Below are positions 33,438 through 42,996 of a DNA stretch of 64,000 bases, in pieces. The notes under the pieces are model-generated. The model saw only the letters and a program-made list of their open reading frames with translations. It searched no databases and was not told the DNA's origin. Numbering within the stretch: position 1 is the first letter of the stretch; each line of letters opens with the position of its first letter. The stretch lies in contig NZ_CAMLMJ010000019.1 in NCBI RefSeq assembly GCF_946481145.1, positions 1 through 64,000 of the forward strand, written 5' to 3'. The position numbers were made by a program, and so were the translations under genes. Origin of the DNA: an uncultured Sediminibacterium sp. (GTDB lineage Bacteria > Bacteroidota > Bacteroidia > Chitinophagales > Chitinophagaceae).

Positions 33438-34547
33438 ATGAGTGATACATTTATTCCACTTGCCTCTCCAGATATACGAGAGGAAGATATTGAAGAAGTA
33501 GCTAAAGTGTTGCGAACTGGTAATTTAGTTCAAGGGAAATCTGTATACGAATTTGAACAAAAGGTTTGCAATTATTTAGGCGTATCTGACTGTATCGCTG
33601 TTACAAATGGTACGGCAACAATGCACTTGACTTTAAAAGCATTAGGGATTAGTGAAGGCGATGAGGTTATAGTGCCTGCTTTGTCATATATAGCAACTGC
33701 AAATGTAGTAGAGTTGGTTGGGGCAACTCCTGTATTTGTTGATACAGATACCTTTTCATTTAACATTGATGTTAAACAGATAGAAGGTCGGATCACTGAA
33801 CGAACAAAAGCTATTATTGCTGTTCATGAGTTTGGATTGGCTGCTGATATATTGGTAATCAGAAAAATTTGTGATGACCACGGTCTTATTCTGATCGAGG
33901 ATGCAGCCTGTGCATTGGGGGCTATGGAACAAGGAAGGTATGCTGGCTCAATAGGATTAGCCGGCTCTTTTTCTTTTCACCCCCGGAAAGCCATAACATC
34001 TGGTGAAGGCGGAGCTATAGTTACCAATGATAAGAAACTGGCCAATGAATTACGCAGTTTGCGTAATCATGGCATTGACGCGAGCAGGGCAGATATGATG
34101 GACTTTGTGATGCCGGGCTTTAATTGCAGAATGACTGATTTTCAAGCAGCATTACTTCTAAGTCAGTTCAAAAGATTCGAAGATATTCTGCAAACCAAAC
34201 AACGAATAGCTGATCGATATCTTTTAGAGATAAAGAATAATAAAATAGTGCTTCCTAAGGTGCCGGAAACTAAATGTCATAGCTGGCAAACATTTTATTT
34301 GCTGTTAGATGACTCTTTGGATCAAAAGTCCTGCATCCAAAGAATGAAGGAAATGAGGATAGGAACTAACTATGGTGCTCAATGCATACCGGCGCAAACC
34401 TATTACTATAAAAAGTATCAGTTGAATAGTGAGCAAGAATTCCCAAATGCCTTCCGTGCATACAAACAAGGGCTTGCCATTCCATTATACGAAAAATTGT
34501 CAGACACACAAATTGATCAAATAATTAAAGCAGTAAATTCACTTTAA
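33438..34547 (+). CDS. Second DegT/DnrJ aminotransferase
   Basis: 369 residues from ATG 33438 ([13 protein letters not shown]); the longer frame from 33387 would overlap the oxidoreductase gene. PLP-dependent fold with [21 protein letters not shown] and the PLP-lysine segment [14 protein letters not shown]. It differs clearly from the WbpE-like enzyme upstream, so it probably aminates another keto-sugar, perhaps the product of the SDR enzyme that follows after 4 bp. The specific sugar cannot be read from sequence. Confidence 0.85.
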   Translation: MSDTFIPLASPDIREEDIEEVAKVLRTGNLVQGKSVYEFEQKVCNYLGVSDCIAVTNGTATMHLTLKALGISEGDEVIVPALSYIATANVVELVGATPVFVDTDTFSFNIDVKQIEGRITERTKAIIAVHEFGLAADILVIRKICDDHGLILIEDAACALGAMEQGRYAGSIGLAGSFSFHPRKAITSGEGGAIVTNDKKLANELRSLRNHGIDASRADMMDFVMPGFNCRMTDFQAALLLSQFKRFEDILQTKQRIADRYLLEIKNNKIVLPKVPETKCHSWQTFYLLLDDSLDQKSCIQRMKEMRIGTNYGAQCIPAQTYYYKKYQLNSEQEFPNAFRAYKQGLAIPLYEKLSDTQIDQIIKAVNSL

Positions 34548-34551
34548 CACC

Positions 34552-35508
34552 ATGATATACAACAAAACATTATTTATTACCGGAGGAGCAGGTTTTATTG
34601 CTAATACCCTGATCAAACATTATGTAGAACACAATAAAATCATTGTATACGATAACTTTCACCGAGATACTCTATCGGGAAGTGAAGTGGCCGGACATCC
34701 TAATATCAGGGTGATTCAAGGAGATGTATTGGATTTTGACTTTCTTGCAGAAAGTATGAAAGGTGCCGATGTCGTGGTACATGCGGCAGGTATTGCCGGT
34801 ATTGATACGGTGGTCAAGAGTCCTGTTAAGACAATGCGGGTGAATATGATTGGTACAGCTAATGCTCTGGAAGCAGCGCGTATCAATGGAGTACAAGACC
34901 GATTCATCGATTTCTCTACATCTGAAGTGTTCGGTTCAATGGCATTCAGGTCTTCAGAGAGTGATGCTACTGTGGCTGGATCGGCCGGTGAAGCAAGATG
35001 GACTTATGCCGTATCTAAATTGGCTGGAGAACACCTAGCGCATGCATACTACAGCCAATATAAGTTGCCTGTTGTTACAGTTAGACCATTCAATGTGTAT
35101 GGCCCCGGGCAAACAGGAGAAGGAGCTATCCAAATATTTATCAAAAGAGCCTTGCAGAATCAAGACATTAAAATCGATGGTGATGGTAACCAGATCAGAG
35201 CCTGGTGTTATGTGGATGATTTTGTTGATTGTCTGGTTCGATGTATTGAAGATCCCAAAGCTGTAGGTGAAAGCTTTAATTTAGGAAACGCACGAGCAGT
35301 AATTACAATTTTGGGATTGGCACAAACGGTTTGTCGAGTCCTGAACTCAGGTTCAAAGATTGTTTTTGAGCCACCACTGTCAGCGGATATCGCGATTAGA
35401 ATTCCAAGTGTTAAGAAGGTTGAAGAGATTCTTGGATTTAAAGCAAGAATTGATTTAGAAGAAGGAATACTTGAAACAGCGAAGTGGATGAAAATTAATA
35501 ACTTATGA
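34552..35508 (+). CDS. NAD-dependent sugar epimerase/dehydratase
   Basis: 318 residues, extended SDR. TGGAGFI (about 9-15) binds NAD, and the catalytic Tyr152/Lys156 are in TYAVSK. The STSEVFG segment and [19 protein letters not shown] are intact. Acts on a nucleotide sugar in the cytoplasm, with product unknown. It overlaps the following methyltransferase gene by 4 bp. Composition is similar to the upstream genes; the AT-rich block starts after it. Confidence 0.85.
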   Translation: MIYNKTLFITGGAGFIANTLIKHYVEHNKIIVYDNFHRDTLSGSEVAGHPNIRVIQGDVLDFDFLAESMKGADVVVHAAGIAGIDTVVKSPVKTMRVNMIGTANALEAARINGVQDRFIDFSTSEVFGSMAFRSSESDATVAGSAGEARWTYAVSKLAGEHLAHAYYSQYKLPVVTVRPFNVYGPGQTGEGAIQIFIKRALQNQDIKIDGDGNQIRAWCYVDDFVDCLVRCIEDPKAVGESFNLGNARAVITILGLAQTVCRVLNSGSKIVFEPPLSADIAIRIPSVKKVEEILGFKARIDLEEGILETAKWMKINNL

Positions 35509-36617
35509 TAATCAACGAATTGCCTTTTTATTATAAGTCTCATTCTACGAATGATAATGGGGGGCGTCCTATGGTACTGCCATTTCATCTAGAATTCGAT
35601 AATTCTCTAGGTCTTATTTATCAAAAATCCACGGAAGAGTTAGATGAAATTCTTCAGGAGGTTTACATTGAAGGTAGTTTGGTTGATGGATCTATATCGA
35701 GCGAATCAGGGCTTCATTATTTAGAGCCTGTGACTGAATTTTTAATTTCGCAAACTGATTTAACTGTAAACTCGAAAATTTTAGAAGTTGGATTTGGGAA
35801 AGGATACTTTTTGAAAGAACTCAAAAAAAGGGGTTTTAAAAATCTATATGGCATTGAGCCGGGAAATCATGGATTAGCTGAAGGCGTGGAGGATCTAAAT
35901 TTATTTTATGACTTTTATCCATCCTCTAAATTCTCTGATAAAGTTGATTTAATTTTTCATACACTTGTTTTGGAACATATAAAGAATCCAGTGGACTTTT
36001 TAAAATTCCAAAAAGCACAGTTGAATGAAAATGGAAAAATCGTTTTATTTGTACCTAACGAAGAGCCTTTTTTACTTTCAGGTGACTGTTCTTTATTTAT
36101 TCATGAACATTTTAATTATTTTACTCGTCATAGCCTAGCCCAAGTAGCAAAGGCCGCTGGCTTATATGTTGAGAGAATGACGATAATTGGAGGGTTACTA
36201 GCTGCAGTCTTTTCATCTCGAAAAAGAGACGTTATTCAAATTCAAGAGAATAATATATTTAATTACAATGTATTTTTGAGTACTATAGATATTCACTTGA
36301 AGAAAATAAACATATTTTTGGATACATTATCAAATAAATCTGACTTGGCAATTTATGTGCCAAGTCGAGCACTCAATTTGATGTTTTTATCAAATAATTC
36401 TAATTCGCGATTAATTGATGACAATAGTCAAATTCAAGGTAAGTACTTGCCTTTCTTCGACAAGCCTGTTGAAAAATTTCAAGACCTAGTTCAGAAACCT
36501 CCTTGTGCTATTGTTATTTTTTCAAAAACTTTTGGATTTACTATAAAAGAAAAATGCAAAAAATATTCGGAATTACATAATACGTCAATTCATTTATATG
36601 ATGAAATAAGTCAATGA
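35505..36617 (+). CDS. SAM-dependent methyltransferase with C-terminal Methyltransf_14-like part
   Basis: 370 residues. The class I methyltransferase core carries [15 protein letters not shown] (SAM motif I, about residue 90) and [14 protein letters not shown]. The C-terminal third ([39 protein letters not shown]) resembles the C-terminal domain of sugar C-methyltransferases. It may methylate a nucleotide sugar or modify a glycan; inference. First gene of a visibly AT-rich run (to 40394) with 4-bp ATGA overlaps, suggesting acquisition from another genome. Confidence 0.7.
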   Translation: MIINELPFYYKSHSTNDNGGRPMVLPFHLEFDNSLGLIYQKSTEELDEILQEVYIEGSLVDGSISSESGLHYLEPVTEFLISQTDLTVNSKILEVGFGKGYFLKELKKRGFKNLYGIEPGNHGLAEGVEDLNLFYDFYPSSKFSDKVDLIFHTLVLEHIKNPVDFLKFQKAQLNENGKIVLFVPNEEPFLLSGDCSLFIHEHFNYFTRHSLAQVAKAAGLYVERMTIIGGLLAAVFSSRKRDVIQIQENNIFNYNVFLSTIDIHLKKINIFLDTLSNKSDLAIYVPSRALNLMFLSNNSNSRLIDDNSQIQGKYLPFFDKPVEKFQDLVQKPPCAIVIFSKTFGFTIKEKCKKYSELHNTSIHLYDEISQ

Positions 36618-37513
36618 AAAAGAGGAAAATTTTAATTACCGGATCTAGTGGATTAGTGGGAAGTGCAATTAGCACAGTTCTTGAACACGATTTTGATGTA
36701 TTAAATATTATACGAAGTCTAAGGAATGTTAAAAGCGATAAGTTCATGTGTTATGAACTTGATTTGACTAAACATAGATTATCTGAATGTATAAAAGAAT
36801 TTAAACCAGAATATCTAATTCATTGTGCAGCTAGGATACCTACTAATTCATTTCCAGATTCGATCGATTTATATAATCATAATTGGTGTATTGATCAAAA
36901 TGTATTTGATGATAACTTAAAAAAATTAGGCATTAAATTAATTTACTTTTCAACAACATCTGTATATGGAAATCTGCTTTCAGATACTTCTATAACAGAA
37001 GATTCTCAACTTAATTATGCTTCGTTTTATTCTAGACAAAAAATTGAAGCAGAACAAGAGATCCAAAACAGATTTCCAGAAAGTTGGATTTTTAGAGTTA
37101 ATGCACCTTATGGGCCAAATTATAAACATAAAACTGTATTAACTTCATTTTTGGAAAGTTCACTCAGATCTGAACAATTATTACTGTATGGAGATGGGAA
37201 ACGGATGCAGGATTTTACTTTTACACTCGATATAGCTAAACTGATCAAGAATATTATTACTAGCGATAATAAAAATTATGGAATTTTCAACCTATCAACT
37301 GGTAGTCCAATTTCAATGAAAAATTTGGCGGATTTAATAATTACTGTTACATCAAGCTCAAGCCATGTTGGGTTTACTGGTGTAGTTGATCCGCAAGAAA
37401 ATTATAAAGCGAACTATTCTATTAAAAGGGCAAAAGACTTATTGGGTTGGAGGCCAGAAACTCAATTAAAGGATGGCATCTTAGAATTAGTCAATTATTA
37501 TAAGTATAAATGA
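36614..37513 (+). CDS. NAD(P)-dependent SDR epimerase/reductase
   Basis: 299 residues. TGSSGLVGSAI near the start is the dinucleotide site, STTSVYGN and Tyr139/Lys143 (YSRQK) the catalytic triad. Short extended-SDR of the RfbD/WcaG kind. Substrate unknown, probably a nucleotide sugar shared with the neighbours. It overlaps by 4 bp at both ends (36614 and 37510), so it is translationally coupled. AT-rich codon use. Confidence 0.8.
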   Translation: MKKRKILITGSSGLVGSAISTVLEHDFDVLNIIRSLRNVKSDKFMCYELDLTKHRLSECIKEFKPEYLIHCAARIPTNSFPDSIDLYNHNWCIDQNVFDDNLKKLGIKLIYFSTTSVYGNLLSDTSITEDSQLNYASFYSRQKIEAEQEIQNRFPESWIFRVNAPYGPNYKHKTVLTSFLESSLRSEQLLLYGDGKRMQDFTFTLDIAKLIKNIITSDNKNYGIFNLSTGSPISMKNLADLIITVTSSSSHVGFTGVVDPQENYKANYSIKRAKDLLGWRPETQLKDGILELVNYYKYK

Positions 37514-38208
37514 GATATTGTATTTTCTCTGACATACATGGAAATAGCTATAACTTAGAAAGTTTTTTTTCAGTTACTGCGGCTCTTAATATTGATAAGT
37601 ATATTTGCTTAGGTGATCTTTGCAATTATTATCCTGATAGTTTGAATGTAATCGATCAATTAATTGAAAAGAAAGTCATATGTACTTTAGGGAATCATGA
37701 TGAAATATACGTTAAGTCAATTTCTTTAACTAATGAACGGAAAACGGAATATAACTTTAATGAAGAATTACTTAATTCAAATGAGCATTTGTTTTTTTTA
37801 AAATCTCTGCCAACTAGTCTGGAAATCATAAGTAGAGATGTAAAGTATTTTTTTTGTCATGGGTCACCTAATAATTTATTAAATGGGTATATATATCCAG
37901 ATTCAGATCTATATAAATTTTCTGCGTTTAATTTCGATGTGCTTTTTTGTGGGCATACTCATCGGCAATTCATTAAGCAAATTGGTAACAAAATTATTTG
38001 TAATGTTGGATCAATAGGGTTACCTAGGGATGTAGGTTCATTATACGGATTTGTAATCCTTGACGATGAGAATGGGTGTATAAACCTTTATAGGAAACAA
38101 GTTGATGTATCAATTGTCAAGAGTATATATCAAGATAAGGTACCTCAAAAAGTAATTGATATGCTTAATCGGAGAGAAAGCATACAAGATGATTTTATAC
38201 TAGTATAA
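37510..38208 (+). CDS. Metallophosphoesterase (YfcE/MJ0936-like)
   Basis: 232 residues of the calcineurin-like fold with all metal ligands visible: D8 and H10 in FSDIHGN, GDLCNY, GNHDE, CHGSP and CGHTHRQF. Such enzymes hydrolyse phosphomono- or diesters; the substrate here is unknown. A phosphatase in the middle of a sugar-modification block, between an SDR and an ATP-grasp gene, suggests that a phosphorylated intermediate is made and cleaved. It is unusual in capsule clusters. Confidence 0.85.
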   Translation: MRYCIFSDIHGNSYNLESFFSVTAALNIDKYICLGDLCNYYPDSLNVIDQLIEKKVICTLGNHDEIYVKSISLTNERKTEYNFNEELLNSNEHLFFLKSLPTSLEIISRDVKYFFCHGSPNNLLNGYIYPDSDLYKFSAFNFDVLFCGHTHRQFIKQIGNKIICNVGSIGLPRDVGSLYGFVILDDENGCINLYRKQVDVSIVKSIYQDKVPQKVIDMLNRRESIQDDFILV

Positions 38209-38215
38209 TTGTTAT

Positions 38216-39262
38216 ATGATTAAAGTTATTGTAACAGGAGCCGGTGGAGGTGGGATTGGTGAACAGATTATTAAGGCATTAAGAAACGGTAAAAATAAAT
38301 ATTTTATTATTGCTACGGATACTACAATAAATAGTTGTGCTAGATCTTTAGGGGATGAATTTGTGTTGATTCCACCTGCTTCATCCGGAAATTATGTTGA
38401 ATTTTTAGTTTCTCTTTGTAAAAAGGCTTCATGCAAAATAGTAATACCAGGATCGGAGCCCGAACTTGTATGTATGGCAAGTAGTATAAAATTATTTATT
38501 GAAAATTCAATATATGTCCCAATTAATTCTATTGAAGTATTAAAAATTTGTTCAGATAAATTACTTTTTCAGGATTTTTTATCTAAGAATAATTTCAACT
38601 TGTGTGACACTTATTTGGTAGATGAAAATTCTAATATTTCTAATCTTGTTAATTATCCTTATATCATTAAACCGGTTTCCGGTAGTGGATCAAAGAATGT
38701 ATTTATAGTTCAGGACGAAAGTGAATTGAAGTCTATATTACATTATTTGAAGGATAATGGAAAAATATTAGTTCAGCAATATGTTGGTTCTGAAAGTGAA
38801 GAATATACTGTTGGAGTTCTATGTACTCCTTCTGGATATATTCATCATATTATTTTACAAAGAAATTTGTCACTAGGATTAAGTGTTAGGCAAAAGGTTA
38901 TAAATAGGACGAGTAAACAATTTTTAGGACCTTATCTTGTTGTCAGTACAGGTATTTCTCAGGGTAAATTTGTAGATAATCCGCTTATTGACGATCAAGT
39001 TAAGAAAATAGTAAAATTACTTTCTCCTACGAGTACAATTAATATACAATGTAGAGTTCAAAACGATAAGGTCTTTATCTTTGAAATTAATCCACGGTTT
39101 TCTGGTACAACCAACCTAAGAACTCTCGTAGGATTTAATGAGCCTGAATATTTGATTAATGATTATCTCGGCAAAAAAAATCAACAAATATGCTCAGCTG
39201 ACTGGCTTAATAAAATTGTATTGAGAGGAATTCAAGAATACTTAATTAATAATAATGAATAG
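38216..39262 (+). CDS. ATP-grasp enzyme (CarB-like ligase)
   Basis: 348 residues. The N-terminal pre-ATP domain begins VIVTGAGGGGIGEQII. The ATP-grasp core includes YPYIIKPVSGSGSKNVF (about 150-167), LVQQYVGSESEEYTVGVL and FIFEINPRFSGTTNLR with the Mg-binding Glu/Asn. ATP-grasp ligases join a carboxylate, via acyl-phosphate, to an amine or thiol. Here it may amidate a uronic acid or add an amino acid to a sugar; this is inference. It overlaps the amidotransferase gene by 8 bp, the tightest hint of a joint role. Confidence 0.85.
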   Translation: MIKVIVTGAGGGGIGEQIIKALRNGKNKYFIIATDTTINSCARSLGDEFVLIPPASSGNYVEFLVSLCKKASCKIVIPGSEPELVCMASSIKLFIENSIYVPINSIEVLKICSDKLLFQDFLSKNNFNLCDTYLVDENSNISNLVNYPYIIKPVSGSGSKNVFIVQDESELKSILHYLKDNGKILVQQYVGSESEEYTVGVLCTPSGYIHHIILQRNLSLGLSVRQKVINRTSKQFLGPYLVVSTGISQGKFVDNPLIDDQVKKIVKLLSPTSTINIQCRVQNDKVFIFEINPRFSGTTNLRTLVGFNEPEYLINDYLGKKNQQICSADWLNKIVLRGIQEYLINNNE

Positions 39263-40394
39263 CTATCAAATTTGCAAAAAATGTATATATGATTCGAATG
39301 TTTCTGGAATTTTTTTCGACACTGAAGGAATCTGTAACTATTGCAAGCAAGTAGATGATCTCAAAAAAATCTATTTTACTGGACAACCAGACGGAGAAAA
39401 GTTACTAGGGGATATAATAACTGAAATTAAGCAACGGGGTAAGGGTAAAAAATATGATTGTGTTGTTGGCGTTAGCGGAGGAACAGATTCTTCCTTTTTA
39501 CTTGCCAAAGCTGTTGAATGGGGGTTAAGACCATTAGCTGTTCACTATGATAATACATGGAATTCTGCTATTGCCACAGAGAACATTCGAAAAATCACCT
39601 CTAAACTTAATGTTGATTTATTTACATATGTGATAGATAATAAGGAGGCTGATGATATTTTTAAATCTTTTTTATTAGCAAGTGTACCAGAATTTGATGC
39701 ATCAACAGATCTAGGATTTGCACAAGTCATTAGAAAAACGGCTGCTAAATATAATATTAAGTACATATTAGAAGGACATTCTTTTGTTGCCGAGGGTATA
39801 ACACCGATGGGAAAAAACTATTTCGATGGTAAATATATTAAAGATATACATAATCAATTTGGTTCACTTAAAATGAACACATTTCCATTAATGACTTTTT
39901 TTGAGTTTATGAAATGGCTATTAGTATATAGACAAAAATTTATTAGACCACTCTGGTATTTAAATTATTCAAAAGAAAGTGCAAAGGAGTTTTTAAAAGT
40001 AAACTTTGGTTGGGAAGATTATGGTGGTCATCATCTTGAGAACAGGTCTTCAGCTTTTGTCCACCTAGTTTACCACCCTATCAAATTCGGCATGGATAAC
40101 AGAAATTGGACTCTTTCAGCTAGAGTTAGACAAGGAGTTCTTTCAAGGGAAGAAGCCTTGAAAATATACTCTACTCCATTAATTGAATCGAAGGAGCTAA
40201 TTGAATATGTAAAAAAAAGATTGAGTTTAAGTAGTTATGAATACGAAGAAATCATGAAAAGGCCGAAAAAGACTTTCCTTGATTTTAAAACTTACAAGAA
40301 ACGATTTGAAAGACTAGAACCTCTATTTAGGGTATTAGCTAATAAAAATATTGTTCCTAAAAGCTTTTATTTAAAATATTGTTTTCCACTTTAA
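39255..40394 (+). CDS. N-acetyl sugar amidotransferase, WbpG/PseA-like, divergent copy
   Basis: 379 residues. Zinc-type cysteines C7, C10 and C27, C30; PP-loop SGGTDS at 74-79 for ATP binding and adenylation of the acetamido oxygen. In Pseudomonas, WbpG with HisH/HisF-like partners turns an N-acetyl into an acetamidino group on a sugar. This copy has STDLGF and EGHSFVAEG where the copies at 49266 and 51636 have PQDHA and GGNI, so it is a distinct subfamily. AT-rich like its four upstream neighbours, while the HisH/HisF genes after it are not. Confidence 0.88.
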   Translation: MNSYQICKKCIYDSNVSGIFFDTEGICNYCKQVDDLKKIYFTGQPDGEKLLGDIITEIKQRGKGKKYDCVVGVSGGTDSSFLLAKAVEWGLRPLAVHYDNTWNSAIATENIRKITSKLNVDLFTYVIDNKEADDIFKSFLLASVPEFDASTDLGFAQVIRKTAAKYNIKYILEGHSFVAEGITPMGKNYFDGKYIKDIHNQFGSLKMNTFPLMTFFEFMKWLLVYRQKFIRPLWYLNYSKESAKEFLKVNFGWEDYGGHHLENRSSAFVHLVYHPIKFGMDNRNWTLSARVRQGVLSREEALKIYSTPLIESKELIEYVKKRLSLSSYEYEEIMKRPKKTFLDFKTYKKRFERLEPLFRVLANKNIVPKSFYLKYCFPL

Positions 40395-40411
40395 AACATA
40401 AATAGAATCTA

Positions 40412-41020
40412 ATGATCGCCATTGTTAATTATGGTATGGGTAATCTGGGTTCGATCTTGAACATGTTTAAAAAGATAGGAGCTGATGCAAAGATCACTGA
40501 TGATCCCCAAGCTATTCGTCTTGCAGACAAGATCGTAATGCCGGGCGTGGGCTCATTCGATCGGGCAATGGAGCAGATCAATAAAAGCGGTTTGAGAAAT
40601 GTGTTGGATAAAGAAGCATTAGAGACCAGTAAACCTATACTTGGGATCTGTTTAGGTATGCAATTGCTTACTAGAAGAAGTGATGAGGGTCATTCACCAG
40701 GGCTGGGATGGATAAATGCAGAAACGCTTCGCTTCCCTGTAATGGAAGGGTTGCGTGTACCGCATATGGGTTGGAATGAGGTTAAGATAACTGACCATAA
40801 TCCTCTTACAATTAATTTGTTGCCTAACAGTAGGTTCTATTTTGTTCATTCTTACAGGGTAAAGGTGGTGGATGCAGTGGATAATATGATGACTTGTCAT
40901 TATGGAATTGAGTTCGACGCAGCCATCCATCACAAGAATATTTTCGGAGTGCAGTTCCATCCGGAGAAAAGCCACAAATACGGAATGCAACTATTCAAAA
41001 ATTTTGTTGAAATGCCATGA
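40412..41020 (+). CDS. hisH: HisH-like glutaminase for sugar amidation (pair 1)
   Basis: 202 residues, class I glutamine amidotransferase. Nucleophile C80 in GICLGMQ, and H183/E185 in FHPEKS. It releases ammonia from glutamine. Although it would be annotated as imidazole glycerol phosphate synthase subunit HisH, the neighbours are polysaccharide genes and a WbpG-type enzyme lies 17 bp upstream. A role in acetamidino-sugar formation is therefore far likelier than histidine synthesis. It overlaps the HisF-like gene by 4 bp. Confidence 0.9.
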   Translation: MIAIVNYGMGNLGSILNMFKKIGADAKITDDPQAIRLADKIVMPGVGSFDRAMEQINKSGLRNVLDKEALETSKPILGICLGMQLLTRRSDEGHSPGLGWINAETLRFPVMEGLRVPHMGWNEVKITDHNPLTINLLPNSRFYFVHSYRVKVVDAVDNMMTCHYGIEFDAAIHHKNIFGVQFHPEKSHKYGMQLFKNFVEMP

Positions 41021-41778
41021 TTCGTGCAAGAGTAATTCCCGCATTGTTGCTTAGTGGGGAGAGTTTGGTAAAAACCACGAACTTCAAGAAGCCGAAATAT
41101 ATTGGTGACCCCATTAATACCGTAAGGATATTCAATGAGTTGGAAGTAGATGAGTTGATGTTCCTGGATATCAATGCATCGGTTGAATCCCAACCACCCA
41201 ATCTGAAGATTCTGTCAGAAATAGCCAATGAGTGCTTTATGCCCTTGGCTTATGGTGGCGGAATCCAGGATATTTCTATGGCAAAATCCATTTTTGATAT
41301 TGGGTTTGAAAAGGTAGTCCTCAATAGTGTTGCACATAAGAATCCCAAATTGATATCTGAACTTTCTGAACACTATGGTGCCCAGGCTGTGGTGGTGTCC
41401 ATCGATGTAAAGAAGTCTCTATTTGGTAAGTATGAAGTGTGGACGAATGGAGGGAAGGTAAATACCAAAAGGAACCCTGTTGAATGGGCCAGTGAAATGG
41501 AACAGTTAGGTGCTGGCGAGATATTGATCACATCCATCGATAAAGAAGGTACTTGGGGTGGATTCGACCTGTCTCTGATTTGCAAGGTCACAGCTGCGGT
41601 TAATCTTCCGGTTATTGCGCATGGTGGATGCGGAAAGGTCGACGATATCCAGAAAGCCGTAAAACAAGCCAATGCTTCTGCAGTTGCTCTGGGTAGCATG
41701 GTCGTATACCAACAAAAGGATATGGGAGTACTTGTGAATTTTCCTGATCACGATAGCCTGAATGCTATTCTAGATTGA
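41017..41778 (+). CDS. hisF: HisF-like ammonia-channel subunit for sugar amidation (pair 1)
   Basis: 253 residues, (beta/alpha)8 barrel of the HisF family. True HisF has an essential Asp (Asp11) in the opening strand, PCLDV. Here the strand reads VIPALLLSGE, so the Asp is replaced by Leu. The second Asp (SIDVKK, equivalent of Asp130) is kept. Loss of Asp11 argues against cyclase activity and for a role as an ammonia conduit docked on HisH and WbpG. The 4-bp overlap with hisH indicates equimolar synthesis. Confidence 0.9.
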   Translation: MIRARVIPALLLSGESLVKTTNFKKPKYIGDPINTVRIFNELEVDELMFLDINASVESQPPNLKILSEIANECFMPLAYGGGIQDISMAKSIFDIGFEKVVLNSVAHKNPKLISELSEHYGAQAVVVSIDVKKSLFGKYEVWTNGGKVNTKRNPVEWASEMEQLGAGEILITSIDKEGTWGGFDLSLICKVTAAVNLPVIAHGGCGKVDDIQKAVKQANASAVALGSMVVYQQKDMGVLVNFPDHDSLNAILD

Positions 41779-41799
41779 AGTCGTTAATAACACACAGTA

Positions 41800-42996
41800 A
41801 TGAGGATATTTTTAGGAATTTCAGAAGTAGCCAACTTTATTTCATCATACAAAAGAGGCTTCGAAAAGAATGGGCATGAAACTTTCACTATGCTTTCGTT
41901 AAGGAATAAGTTTTATTCAAATGCAGTTTACGATGTAGTGTTGGCTGATCTTGCTGAACCTCTTTTGCCCTGGCCTGGTATATTCAAACGAATTGTCCGG
42001 TCAATAAAATTGCGAACTTTTGCATTCTACTATTTTTTCAAAGCGCTCCTTACATGCGATGTTTTCTTTTATAATACAGGTGGAGCCATATTGCCTTATG
42101 CACTGGATTATAAATTAGCAAAGTTTTTTGGAAAAAAGATAGTAGTTATCTTTTTAGGATCTGAAATTCGTCATTGGTACACTTATCAGGTAGATATACA
42201 AAGGATGGGTTACTATGAAACCTTCAAAACAGGCATAGAAGCATATCGGAATCAGCGATATGCTTTATACACACAAATATTGAACCGTATAGCTTTAGCC
42301 GAAACGTATGCAGATATTATTTTGTCACATCCTAGCTATGCGCAGTTGCAAAGAAAGCCCTACATGCGCGGGAAAATTAGTATGGATCTAGAATATTATA
42401 AATTCAATGTCCCCGGTCGGCTAGTGCCAATTATTGTTCATGCACCTAGTGCAAGAGGCGTAAAGGGTACCGAATATGTTTTAGAAGCCATTGAAATACT
42501 GAGGAATGAAGGCATTTTATTCGATTTTCGGTTGATTGAGAATATGCCTAATGATGAACTGATTGTCTTGTTGTCAGATTCCGATATTGTTGTAGATGAA
42601 CTGAACTCAGATGCCGTGGGTGTACTATCACATGAAGGGATGGCTACAGGTAATGCAGTACTGACTAGCTATCTTGAAGAATACATGACTGATATTGATG
42701 ATTTTCCAATCATCAATACCAATAAATATAATTTATTAGAAAATTTGAAACGAGTCATTGTTGATGTGAACTATCGTACAGTTCAAGCCCAAAAAGGACG
42801 TTCTTATATAGAAGTAAATAACGAAATGAAAGCTGTAACAGGAAAGTTATTGGATATGCTTTATTCCAAGGATTCATTCAGCTTTGACATCGTTCCCGAT
42901 GGATCAAAATATATTGAAGTCCCAGAGGAGATATTATTGGAAGAATGTCGAAATTTTAAACATGCTAATTCTCATGGGCTTGGGCGGTCAAATTAA
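41800..42996 (+). CDS. Glycosyltransferase, GT4-like
   Basis: 398 residues with a GT-B layout. The N-terminal domain ends near VVIFLGSEIRHW; the C-terminal nucleotide-sugar domain begins at about 208 with PIIVHAPSARGVKGTEYVLEA and contains LLSDSDIVVDELNSDAVGVLSHEGMATG with the conserved Glu. Cytoplasmic, adding one sugar to the lipid-linked repeat unit. Donor and linkage unknown. The last 23 bp overlap the flippase gene. Confidence 0.8.
   Translation: MRIFLGISEVANFISSYKRGFEKNGHETFTMLSLRNKFYSNAVYDVVLADLAEPLLPWPGIFKRIVRSIKLRTFAFYYFFKALLTCDVFFYNTGGAILPYALDYKLAKFFGKKIVVIFLGSEIRHWYTYQVDIQRMGYYETFKTGIEAYRNQRYALYTQILNRIALAETYADIILSHPSYAQLQRKPYMRGKISMDLEYYKFNVPGRLVPIIVHAPSARGVKGTEYVLEAIEILRNEGILFDFRLIENMPNDELIVLLSDSDIVVDELNSDAVGVLSHEGMATGNAVLTSYLEEYMTDIDDFPIINTNKYNLLENLKRVIVDVNYRTVQAQKGRSYIEVNNEMKAVTGKLLDMLYSKDSFSFDIVPDGSKYIEVPEEILLEECRNFKHANSHGLGRSN

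Noticed and set aside
40412..41778. Histidine biosynthesis genes hisH/hisF
   Set aside because: No other his gene is nearby, HisF lacks Asp11, and WbpG-type enzymes are adjacent in both sets.
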